NCBI RefSeq assembly: GCF_030272615.1
Contig: NC_081409.1
Span: 915,349,340-915,413,339, forward strand
DNA: 64,000 nucleotides
Direction: 5' to 3'
Source: Cryptomeria japonica
Lineage: Eukaryota; Streptophyta; Pinopsida; Cupressales; Cupressaceae
Under the pieces are notes generated by a model. That model saw only the letters and a list, made by a program, of their open reading frames with translations. It did not search any database and was not told where the DNA came from. Of the stretch, positions 47,271-57,935 are shown piece after piece. The position numbers and the translations under genes were made by a program. How positions within the stretch are numbered: the stretch's first letter is position 1; each line of letters opens with the position of its first letter.

Positions 47271-50200
47271 TGTAATCCGGGTATTTTTATTTGTTTAAGT
47301 TCCACTACGTTGAACTTGAACCTTAAACTTGAACCTTTTTGGTTCAAGGTCCAAAGTTCAACGGCCGTTGTTTTGAATGTTTTTTTTTCCTTCCACGCGG
47401 TTTTAAGTCTTCACTAGTCCTTGCCGGTGTTTTACATTCCTTGAACCTTGAACTTGAACCTTTTTGGTTGAAGGTTCAAAGTTCTAGATTTGTCATGTTA
47501 ATGATTTGTGTCGCCATTGTTTCACGAGAGTCAGAGTTCAATGTTTAGGCTTCTTGGAAAACATGTGATTTGGCGTGAGGTGGTGGCGCAGATTTTAAGA
47601 TATGATAAATGGCCACAGAAGAGAGGAATATTCTTTCTTCAATGATTTGAAATCTGTCATTTATAGCAAGTATGGTGTGAAGATCCGTAGTGTCAGAAGT
47701 GAAGTGAATTAGCATTTAAGGCATGCTCTAGCACAATCATTCCAAAAAGGAGGTTCAAGGCTACCGAGACCCTTGACTTGTGAGCATTTAATTCCTGCAA
47801 TCCGAGATTTGGTAATTTTGTTGAGCAGAGTAAAGGGTAATTCACACTCCTTCTATTGGGAGGACTGGATGTATTTCTTCATCTAGGTCACTCTAGACAA
47901 AAATTGGTTCATTGATTGGGGAACCGTTATTGCGGAAAGGTTACATGAAGGTTTGAGTAATTACCTTGGGATGGAAAACTTTTATATATCTTCATACCTA
48001 TTGTATATGCTTGCTTGTGTGAGGGAATAGTCTGGATTGTCACATGCAAAGTGGGTTCAAGGCATAAAGATTTATGAGTATCACCCCAATTTGACTTTAA
48101 AAGGGCATATTGACGATTATCTTCGGCGGAATGATATTTCGGTTGGGAGATTGACCTTTGAATTACAAGGTAACTTGCATAGGAGGATGTCTGCAAAGGC
48201 TGTTGAACTTGTTAACATCTATGGCAGTTTCTTTACATAGTTTAATCACTTCACTTACCTAAGGGTTGGAGGTTCTAAGGGTGAACCCTTTAGGCTACCT
48301 AGGTATGTTTCAAACTCCTGTATTTGGATTGAAGTTCCCAGGCAACTGTCTTATGTCGTAAAAGATTATGGTGAGGATTAAAACACAAGTGGAATTTTTC
48401 CCATCGACTTAGGCCATTAGAGTTGCAGCTATGTCTCTGATGTGCTGAATCTTGAGCTAGAATTTAAGAGATTTCATTTGAAAACCTTTGTGAAAAGGGA
48501 TAACTTTGACAATAAAGGTTTTATTGCTCAATATGTGAGGAAGATGGTGCCTGATCAACGTGTGTCCCAGTTGGAGGATTATTGGGAGGGCTGCCCGAAT
48601 GAATTTGAAGTAAGGAAAAGGAGATGGTCCAGGTTAACCTTGAAACAAATCCATGACATGAAATTGTCAATGGACACTTTAAGTGTCACAACTGATGATG
48701 AAGATGTACTGGATTCTGAGTTTATGAAGTAGCTACATAATGAACCTCTCCCAGAGGTGGATTGGAGTAAAAAGATGGAAGATAACATTCAGATACGCAC
48801 CTTTAGTGTAATTCGTAGGACAAAAAATTGGCTTAGGAGTTGCCGATTTCGCCCGACGAGAGCAACCAGTTCAAGAAACAAAAGTGGGAAGAGAGATACC
48901 GCAAAAAAAACTTCTATTTTAACTAACATTCCCATTTCTATTGCAGGAAAAAGGCAGACAAAGATTAAAGAAGAGAAACTTGACACCGAGGCTGAACTTT
49001 CTATTGGTGGTCAGGTTACCAGGTCTAGGTCCAAGAAGAGTTTTTAGATGTCAGCTCCTCATCTCATTCATGATTTGGATGTAGAGGAGGCACTGTGCAA
49101 TATGACATCTCCTTTTTCTGATACAGACAAGGTTTCAACTTGTGTAGATACTACTTTCCAAGACTCAGGGACCCTTGATATCTAGTCTCATGCAGATAGT
49201 ACCACACTGCCACCTTCAAAAGGATCTCCACCCATGCCATCTAAGGAATTGACTCTGGCACCCAAGTGGTTAAGTGACTCAATTACCAGAAAAAGAAATG
49301 TGGTTCCTATTTTGGTATCAATGGAGGATGTCGTGAGTAAATGTATGGGAAAATCCACGAAGCCTAAAAGGTTAAAAATGGAGGCTATGATTGGTTTTGA
49401 CGAAAGCACAAAGCACTGGACTGCAGACATTGCCAAACCTGCACTTGATAAAGATGATGTTATTGCTTTAGAAGAAGACTATGCCATTGAACGAGTTGAT
49501 TTGGGGGTCAGAACCAGAGCCGTAGATGTGAAACATTTGGAGACTTCAACCAAGTGGATTATCTCTCGTACTTGGAAGGACAAAAGAGACAAGGCTAAAT
49601 TAAAGAAAAATCTAATGCAAATGGATCAGTATATTCATGCTCTTCAGAATACCCCGTTACCGCTATCTCAAAGTTCAGGACCATCTAGTCCGAAAACACC
49701 TGGTAATTAGAAATTCTATGATGAGGTTAAACAAAACATGATGATTGCTAAGGTTTTCTCAGAATGGCTCACCTCGATCATGCATCAAGGGACCAATTAC
49801 ATAATAGATTTAGTCCAAATTTTCAAAGATGCTAATGAAGTCACCAAGGAATTAGATGCCAACTTAATCTTGTGGCAAAAAGAGAAGACTAAATGGGTAG
49901 TGATTTTAAAACAGATGCATGATATTCAGCGTTATGGCCCGATGAATTTCCTTGCCGAAAGGCAAGTGTCAGGGCTAAATGAAGATGTAATGTTTATTTG
50001 CAAAGAAAGCATTGAATGACGTAACCAGATCATTGAATAGCACCATAACAAATCAACTAGTTTACATGGTGAATTAAAAACCTTGAGGACAACCATGCAG
50101 AAGGATTTGCGCTGCGTGGATGTCCAATTGCTTAAAGAAGATGGCCAAACTCTGGAAGATACTGCAGAGATGATTAATCAGTTTAGCAGCCACATTAAAC

Positions 50201-51196
50201 AAATCAAAGTGGAGAAATCCTTGGCTGTGGGTGATTTTATGAGGATTTCCAAAATAGAATCGATGCTCACAGTTTGTCTCGATCACCTAGACTCACACAG
50301 GGATAAAGTGCAGATTGGTGAGGAAGAAATAGCTTTGGAAGCAAAGAGCAATTCACATCAGTCTGCCGCATGTAACTGTAATTCAGGAATATGTGAAGGT
50401 GCATCGAGAGTGGAGTGCGGCTAAGGCAGTGATGGTGTCCATCCAAAACACCAACCCGGGCGATCTGACTGAGACCAAATCAATGGCATGACTAGCACTG
50501 CTGGCAGTTGTTTGCCAGCGAGTCTAGTCATTTTTAGTTTTGGTTATGTAGATAGGGTAGTTCTCTATTAACTCTTGCGAGTTAATTTTACTTATGGTTA
50601 AAAACTATTGGTCTGGCGACCTATTTATATGTTTTGTAATGACTTTATTGGGGTTCACTAAGTTTTTGAAAAACTATCTTTTAAATTGGCTCAAAAACTT
50701 TGCGTATGTAGAAAGGTGGATGATCATCAATGAATGAAAATCTCATTAACAATTATCTTTGATCTCAAATCTATGTGTTTGATATTTGGAATTTGATTTC
50801 TGTGAAAATCTGTTTCAAGGAAAGAGTCGTTAAACTTTCTATGTGTGCAAAAAATTATCAGCGAATTTCATCTTTAAAGGCTTTTCATTTCATTTTAGTG
50901 TACATGTGAAGTCTGTCAGATTTATGAAAAGAGTTATATATGAATCAGTTCTTGTGTTCATTTCATATTGACTGGTGAATGCAATTACCTTTTAGTGCTT
51001 TCTAGTGAAAAACATACTATTGATTGTGTGTAATTTGGAGCTGATTGAATATTTATTAAAGGGAGTTGTACCTTAATTCAGAGGTTAATCAATATAATGA
51101 TTATCCTATTGATTGGTAGAGAATTTATCTTTCTTTCCTTGAGCCATAATGTATAGAGATTAAATTAATAAAGGGAGACAAATCTAATTACCAACA
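47271..51196 (+). repeat. Probable 5' LTR of element A
   Basis: The right border is fixed to within a few bases by the primer site: the sequence reads ACCAACA, then GATTTT, then TGGCGACTC. The left border TGTAATCCGG at 47271 is a guess, based on a TGT start and repeated AACTTGAACCTT words just downstream (47310-47480). The 3' LTR is outside the window, so the two cannot be compared. If right, the LTR is about 3.9 kb, within the range of Tat/Ogre elements, and contains a 941-codon reading frame. Confidence 0.45.
47602..50424 (+). pseudogene. Long accessory ORF upstream of the primer site of element A
   Basis: One frame runs 941 codons from ATG 47602 to TAA 50422-50424 without a frameshift, broken by twelve stops, ten of them TAG. 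The N-terminal third has WGTVIAERLHEGLSNYLGME and FELQGNLHRRMSAKAVELVN, mixed alpha-helical sequence. The middle is basic and Ser/Thr-rich, with KR-type motifs (for example KSGKRDTAKK). The C-terminal third is coiled-coil-like. I recognise no catalytic motif. It is not gag or pol, which follow downstream. It precedes the tRNA primer site, so it would lie in the LTR and be present twice in an intact element. Its role is unknown; a DNA- or RNA-binding protein is only a guess. Confidence 0.7.
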
Positions 51197-51202
51197 GATT
51201 TT

Positions 51203-51219
51203 TGGCGACTCTGTTGGGG
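51203..51219 (+). promoter_or_regulatory. Primer binding site of Tat/Ogre type
   Basis: TGGCGACTCTGTTGGGG closely resembles the primer site reported for Ogre/Tat elements and attributed to an arginine tRNA (from memory of the family). It sits about 80 bases before the gag start and just after the putative LTR end. Confidence 0.75.
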
Positions 51220-51282
51220 GGGAATAAGAATAATTGGTTTTAAAAAAAGGTCGTCGTTACGGTTATGCTTTGTTCTTCATAA

Positions 51283-52642
51283 ATGGTTTTGCCTCATGAA
51301 GGATTTTTGCCTATTATGCAACCAAATTTAAATTGGGTACAAGAAGAGCAAAGTAATATTATCTCTAAGCTCGATACTCTAGCCTGGAGGCATAGAAGAA
51401 GCCGAGCAGAATATGACACAATAAGTGTGCTTCTTGGTGAAATAGAAAGGCAAGCAGATCATCCTGCGGTAGCCTTTGAAAGGGTAATTGTTCCTAGGAT
51501 TTTATTTATTTACATCCTAGACAATCAATTACAAAATCCCAAACATTTGTTACCCTGATTGTTCCACACTGGACTCTAGGCCATATACCAGATCCCAAAG
51601 AAGGGTGGGGGTTTCAGATCCCATCTTTGAAGAGTTGCAGAATTTAAATTTTCAACCTACCTTCTCGTCTCAATGAAGGGCAAGAAGTAGACCTCCATCC
51701 CCATTACCTTTATCACTTGCGTCTCCAGTTTTCCAAGCTTTGGTCCTGCACGGTCTTGCCTTACCAATTTCATTTAATCCGACCCCTCTTAATATCATAC
51801 TCCCAATGGCAGTGAATAACCTATGGGGGGCAGCTATAGGCCCGTTGAATTTAGGTTTGAACCTTAACCCCTTGCCAAAAGCTACTAGGGATCATTTGCC
51901 CAAATTTAGCGGGGATGGGACAATCACTGTTGATGAGCACCTGAATGCTTTCAGTGTACCCTATGGAGTGATAGCGGTTCAACATAAGGATGTGGCTATC
52001 AGGTTGTTTATCTAGACATTAATAGGTGTGGCAGCTGATTGGTTTTATCATTTGCCGAATAGTGTGATAACGACCTGGCAAGATCTAAAGACAAGATTCA
52101 AAGCTAGATTCAAGGTGGTCGAGGATGAACATTTCCTCCTAGCTCAGTTATCCCAATTAATAAAGGAGCTTCCTGAATCCATGAGGGAATTTGTAACGAG
52201 ATTTGATAAGATCCTACACAAGATTTTGATTAATCAAAAACCCTCGGATGACAATCTCAAATGTTTTTTTATTAATTCTATGCCCTTTGAAATAAGCTTC
52301 CCGATTCGTAGGCAAAGGGTTGCAGATTTGAATGCCGCTAAAACTCTTGTAGTTGAATTAGAGGATGATTTGATCACAACGGGCAAATGGAAAAGATAAG
52401 TACAAACATCTAATGCCCAACCCACGACTTCCTCAGATCTTATTATTCAACATTTAATGAATGATGTAATTGCCCTTAAGAGATAGACTCCTAAAGCAAG
52501 TACTTCCTATTATCAATCATACCAAGACATTCCTAGGAAGTATCCTAGCCAATAGGGAGTAGGTGGAGGAACACAATTACAACTACCCCCTGTACAACAA
52601 AGACTTTCTATTGAAGCACCTCCCCTCAAGATAAACTCTTGT
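51283..52642 (+). pseudogene. Element A gag
   Basis: The frame begins at ATG 51283, shifts near 51560, then stays in the pol frame. The capsid domain lies at about 51850-52400, with FSGDGT, GVAADWFYHLP, TWQDLKTRFKARF and FVTRFDKIL in the family order. Stops are TAG 52013-52015, TAA 52397-52399, TAG 52484-52486 and TAG 52553-52555. It would form the virus-like particle. No zinc knuckle is evident after the capsid domain, in keeping with several Tat-group gag proteins. Confidence 0.8.
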
Positions 52643-53770
52643 GTGTTTCATTTAACTGATGAACATGATGGTTCTTCGTGTCTAGAGATGGTTCATTTTT
52701 CTCAAATGATCAGTAAAGGACAAACAATCTTAGATTCTGATGAAGGAGGTTCCCAAAGTATGTCTGGCGACTCTAAAATTCATTATATGGAATATGTCTC
52801 TGACTCAGAAAGGGGAGGAAACATGTTGGTCTCTTCGGAGGATTCTTCATGTGCAATTCTTACTAGAACTCAACAAAATTTGAAATCCCAAGATGTTGTA
52901 ACACTGATCCACAACACTATGAAAGGGAAGGAAATTTTGACCTGTCATGGAGGTGTATCAAAATTTGTTCAAGAGGTTGCTTCCTCGAGTTCTGATTCTT
53001 TTACTAACTCTTTTGATATCATTGAATTTTGCAAGACATCTTGTGTTCAGATTACTCTGGCTGAGTATTTGAAGTTAAACCCGAAGGAGCAAGATAGATT
53101 GGTTGAATTTGTCAAAGGGAGTGATGCTCATGCCTTATCAAGTGAAACCCAAGCACCTATGAGTAATAATTCTCAAGCACATAAAAATTTCATCCCTACT
53201 TTAGTAGTTCCCAAAGTCCCACCAAAGACTATCCCTCTACAAGCTGAGTTGGTTGAACCCAATTTTGAAGATAAACCAGAACCTTTCTATGTGTCCTTAT
53301 ATATTAATGGGCATAAGTTGAGTAACTGTATAATAGATTCTGGAGCATCTGAAAATGTCATGCCCTCAGCCGTAGAAAAAGCTTTAGGTTTAACCCTAAC
53401 TAAGACCTTTGGCAAATGTTACTCCATGGATTCCAAGCAAGTTCCTTTATTAGGGCAAATTAAGGATGCACAGGTCGCTTTAGTAGCACACCCTACCAAG
53501 AGAATTAGGTTGACAATTCTAGTGGCTGACATCCCTACTAGATAAGGAATGTTGTTGAGCCATACTTTTTGCAAAGATATGGGAGGGGAAATTAGGATGA
53601 ATTGGTCTCAAGCAATGATCACAGTTGGAAAACAAAGAGTTATTTTGCACCCTGAAACCAAAGCTAAATACATAGTCTTTCCCTCAGATGATCCGAAAGC
53701 TCAAATTTTGTATCAAGATTGTAGCTTTGGTAATTACATGATATCAACTCATCCTCAAGACGAGAGTATG
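52643..53770 (+). pseudogene. Element A aspartic protease region
   Basis: A 230-residue linker rich in Ser, Asp and Gln is followed by the retropepsin core. Its catalytic motif DSGA lies at 53336-53347 and its flap-side sequence runs on to about 53560. TAA at 53543-53545 breaks the frame, and the same frame continues at once with GMLLSHTFCKDMGG. This enzyme would cut the gag-pol precursor. Confidence 0.8.
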
Positions 53771-53779
53771 GCGATGGAT

Positions 53780-54226
53780 TTGAGTATGACTGACGAACTC
53801 TGGACTATGGAATTTGATAGGAGTTGTTCATCTTCTGGATCAGGGGCCAAGGTCATATTGATACCTCCCAAAGGCAAGGTTATTCCTTATTCTTTTAAAT
53901 TGGAATTCAAAAATATGAATAATACGACCAAATCTGAGGCTTTGTTATTAGGTCTGGCTAAAGTGAAGAGGTTGCAAATCAAAATGTTGAGAGTGAGAGG
54001 TGACGCTGAACTTATTGTTAAACAAGTGAGGGGTTTATTTTTTGTTAAAAATGAGAGACTGAGACATTATAGAAATCGTGTTTGGGACAAGATTGAAGCC
54101 TTCGATGCTTTTTCAATTGAAGCGGGTCTTAGGGAGTTTAACTCAAGGGCTGATTATTTGGTGGTATTTGCAACCTTACTGGTACCTCATTTGGATTTCA
54201 CAACTGATACTTACAAGGTTGAATAA
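53780..54226 (+). pseudogene. Element A archaeal-type RNase H (aRH)
   Basis: The domain reads FDRSCSSSGSGAKV, then TTKSEALLLGLAKVK, then VRGDAELIVKQV, then NSRADYLVV. This gives the four acidic residues Asp90, Glu130, Asp152 and Asp202 of the 53549 segment, the order of the extra RNase H of Tat-group elements. It is in the same frame as the protease before it and the RT after it. The placement is notable: the extra RNase H is commonly described after the RT/RNase H and before integrase, but here it precedes the RT. TAA 54224-54226 interrupts the link to the RT. Confidence 0.8.
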
Positions 54227-54241
54227 GTCTATAGACCTAGT

Positions 54242-56160
54242 GTGCCTAATAATTCTGAATCTTGGCAGGTTTTTGAAAATGATAAACAAATTCAGAATTT
54301 TTTACAATGTGCTGACATTTTTACATCCTTGTTTTACAAGGGGTCAGAGGCGAGTTGTAAAGAGTTTTCTCCCAATACACCAGAGGAATTGCATGATGGA
54401 ATGTTGCAGTTGAAAGGAAATAAAATCCCAAAGGGTTTAGTCTCTCTTGAATGCCTTTTTGACAGGAAAGATGGGTATATTAAGAAAAGGGAAAAAGAAC
54501 CCCCTGTAATTCAAAACTCTAGTGAGTATGAGCAAATCAACATTGGTACCAATGAGGATCCTAAATTGGTTAATTTGGGAAAGTTCTATTCTGAAGAGGA
54601 GAAAAAAAAGTTTGTCAGATTGTTGTTTGAGTTTAAAGATGTTTTTGCATGGAGTTATGATGATTTAAAGAATTTTAGGGATGGTAAGTTCCAACATCAA
54701 ATTCCTTTAAAACCAGGTGTTAGTCCTTTTCGACAGAAGTTAAGGAATTTTATTCCAAAGGTAGTAGAAGCAATCTTTCACGAGGTTGATAAGATGTTGA
54801 AGGTGCAAATTATTTACCCTCTATACCATTCCACCTGGATTGCTAACATAGTTCATGTTCGGAAGAAAAACAGTGAAATACGAATCTGTGTTGATTTCAT
54901 AAACTTAAACCAAGCAAGTTTGAAAGACAATTACCTCCTGCCCACAATGGACCATATTTTACAAACCGTTTATGGGTCGGAGATGATGTCCATGTTGGAT
55001 GACTTTTCTGGGTATAATCAAATTAGTGTCGCGGAGCAAGACCAACACAAGATGACCTTTATAACTCCCTGGGGTACCTTTGCATATAACATAATGCCCT
55101 TCGAGTTGATTAATGCAAGGACAACATTCCAAAGGGCGATGGATCTTTCCTTCGGGCATTTGAGGGATAAGATCATTGTGGTGTATTTAGATGATTTGAC
55201 CGTTTTCTCCACGAAAAGGAAACATCATGTGCGAGATTTGAGAAAAGTTCTGGTGAGATGTAGGGAGCATGGGGTATCATTAAATCCTAAAAAGTCTATT
55301 TTTGGGGTCATAGAAGGAAAACTTTTAGGACATATCGTTTCACAGGAGGGAGTAAAGGTTGATCCATAGAGGGTAAAAGCGATACAGCAACTCAGTGTCC
55401 CCCCAAATAGAAATGGAGTAAGGTCCTTCTTTGGACAGGTGAACTTCTTAAGGCGTTTTATTCCTAATTTTGCTAAAACTACCAAATACATTTTAAATAT
55501 GATGAGTGAAAAAGTAGCCTTTAAGTGGAATGAAGCAGGCAGAAAAGCTTTTGAAGAGATTAAAAGGGCAATTATGCACGCACCCATTCTATTTAATCCC
55601 GACTTTAATAAAGACTTTATTATTTACTGTTATGCATCAAAACATACTATGTCTGGGATTTTGGTACAGAAAGGTGAGGATAATGAAGAGCTTCCAATCT
55701 CCTTCATTAGTGTTCCCCTAAAGAAGCATGAGTTGAAATACTCACTGGATAGAGAAGCAAGTCTATGCCTGTGAAGCAATTCAAGTACAACATACTTCAA
55801 TCACATGCAACTATTTTTGTTCCCAGATCTGTAGTAAAAGTTGTTTTAACCCAACAGGATGTTGGTATCAACAATAGAGCATCTTGGGTCTCCAAGATTC
55901 AAGAATTCAATTTGGACATCAAGCCCACTAAAATGGTCAGAGGACAAGGCCTTTGCAAATTGATAGCAGAGAATGAGTTGAACAAAGAGGACAGTCTACC
56001 CCTAACCCTGTTCGTCAGTCATCCGGATCCTTGGCTCACCAATGTTGTGTATTATCTTATGTATGGAGACTGTCTAGATCATCTTTCTCTTAGGGAGAAA
56101 AGAAATTTAAGGTTGAAAGATGCAAAGTACGGCATTTCAAACAACATATTGTACAAGAAA
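54242..56160 (+). pseudogene. Element A reverse transcriptase and gypsy-type RNase H
   Basis: The RT core runs from about 54690 to 55340. It has IRICVDFINLN, MLDDFSGYNQI, TPWGTFAYNIMPF and the catalytic YLDD at 55184-55195. The RNase H part follows at 55560-55990 with IYCYASKHTMSGILVQK, where the usual first Asp of the domain (xDAS-type) is replaced. TAG at 55367-55369 and a frameshift near 55755 inactivate it. It would copy the element RNA into DNA. Confidence 0.9.
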
Positions 56161-56439
56161 GGCTTAGATGGCACTTTCTTCTGATGTGTCGATAAACCGC
56201 ACCAAGAAGCTCTATTGAAAACTTTTCATAATGAAGCATGCAGGGGTCACTTCTCTTCTAGAGTTACTGCATACAAAATCCTAAGGAACTGTTACTATTG
56301 GTTGGGAATGTTCAAGGATGCATACATCTAGGTGGTGAGGTGTGATAAGTGCAAGTTGTTTATAGGTAAACCCCAGTTGGCCGCCTTGCCTTTGAGACCC
56401 ATGGTAATTGAAGAACGTTTTAAACAATGGGGGTTAGAT
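56161..56439 (+). pseudogene. Element A integrase, N-terminal fragment
   Basis: After a TGA at about 56182-56184 the same frame gives the HHCC zinc-binding module: FHNEACRGHFSS, then ILRNCYYWLGMF, then CDKC. TAG at 56329-56331 interrupts it. The sequence ends at QWGLD, just where the catalytic core should begin, because element B is inserted there. The rest may lie beyond the window. Confidence 0.8.
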
Positions 56440-57601
56440 TGATGAATACTAAGAGGGGGGGGTCAATTAGTATGCCAAAAAAACTGCACTGAAACACTTA
56501 AACAGTCTAAAGATAAACTGGTAAAACAGTTTAACAAACAGACCGGTTATCACACATGCAAACCAAAATGCAAATAAAGAATTCACCCATAAAAGCAATA
56601 CAACCATAACACAAGATATTTGACATGGAAACCCAAATGGGAAAAACCACAGTGAGATGGAACTCACAAGTCACTATCTACAGAATAGAAACCAGACCGA
56701 TTAAGGTTAGACCGGTTAAGGTCTTACAATGTTCTTCACTAGAACAGATCCTGTTAGGAATCTCAATCTCTGTTAGGAGATAAGTCCAATCAAGGACTAC
56801 CTTGCTAGAGGATTTTAGATTCACAAAGGTGAACCACCTTGTTAGAGGGTTTTACAAAAGGCTTTTGGGCCTACCCGGTTAAGGGCTACAAACTTGTCAA
56901 AGATGTGAGTAATCAACAAGTATTTGATCTATCTAATAGCACAAACTGCTCGGTTAGATCCTTGATAGCTCATTCTTAATGCACTCCTGCATTACTTCAG
57001 TCTTCTACACATTCATATTCTTTCCAACTCCTCAACCTCCTTAAACGCTAGCCGCAACATCGACTATCACAACAACAATAACAACAACCTAAAACCCTAG
57101 ACATGATGTCCTTATAAAGGAAACTAATTTCATGTCGGTCCAATGGGATTACATTAAAATTTTCTAGGTTCAATGAACCTAGACATACTAGGTAGTACGT
57201 CACAAAAAGCATTGCTACAGTGTCGGCACCATCAAACAATCGGTGGATTGGTAACTCATCACAAAATGTCAGTTGGTAACTCATCACAGAGTATTACCAG
57301 TTCATGCAAAATACCAGTTGTCGGTTTATCAAGAATGAAGACTGGTAGAAATGTGTTATGCTGCTTTAATCCCTCATACCGCTTGGTATCCACGAACCGC
57401 TTGGGGTCAACATGCCACTTTAGACCGGTAAACACATTCTGCAAAATATCAATAGTCTAAAGACTATAATACAACATACCTACAACATACCAGTTTGGAA
57501 CAAATACCGGTTGTGCTCTAACTCATACATATAAAGAGGATCTTAATGCAAGTGTGTGTCCATCAATGACAATCACAACATGAACATCAAGAATGCCAAC
57601 A
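56440..57601 (-). repeat. 3' LTR of element B
   Basis: On the minus strand the unit starts TGTTGGCATTC, directly after a polypurine tract, and ends TTAGTATTCATCA, at the point where the integrase of element A is cut. This gives 1162 bp, TG to CA. It contains several ACCGGTT-type words. TAGAT (56435-56439) should be one half of the target duplication; the other half lies outside the window. The family (copia or gypsy) cannot be told because the pol region is not included. Confidence 0.75.
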
Positions 57602-57616
57602 ATCTCCCCCTTTGGC
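57602..57616 (-). promoter_or_regulatory. Polypurine tract of element B
   Basis: Minus strand reads CCAAAGGGGGAGAT immediately before the LTR TG. It is a textbook polypurine tract position and sets the orientation of element B. Confidence 0.8.
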
Positions 57617-57935
57617 ATTGATGGCAACTGTTAGGAAAATAAAATTTTGACATCTAAGTGTTTTACAACAAAAACATGCCATTAGCAAAATTGCTCCCCC
57701 TAAGCATATACACTATCCCTTAATCCACACAATGTATAGCAATTTTGCATGCAGAGCATAAACATTGAGATATCAGAGCATATAGCATATATCAAAGCAT
57801 ATAGCAAAATTTTAAGTACCAGATACTTCTCCCCTATACTTCACAAAAATAGAATACTTCTCCCCCTTTGCCAACAATGACAAAGTACCGCTAAACAACC
57901 CTGTTTCCATTTGATATATATAAATAATTAAAAGT

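Larger units (their letters stand above)
47271..56439 (+). mobile_element. Element A: Tat/Ogre-like Ty3/gypsy retrotransposon, 3' part displaced by element B
   Basis: Order on the plus strand: probable 5' LTR carrying a long ORF, primer site near 51203, gag, protease, archaeal-type RNase H, RT, RNase H, start of integrase. The sequence stops at 56440, where another LTR begins inside the integrase zinc-finger region. A TGGCGACTC primer site and an extra RNase H mark the Tat/Ogre group of plants. Coding frames are preserved in phase over long stretches but carry many stop codons. Confidence 0.85.
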
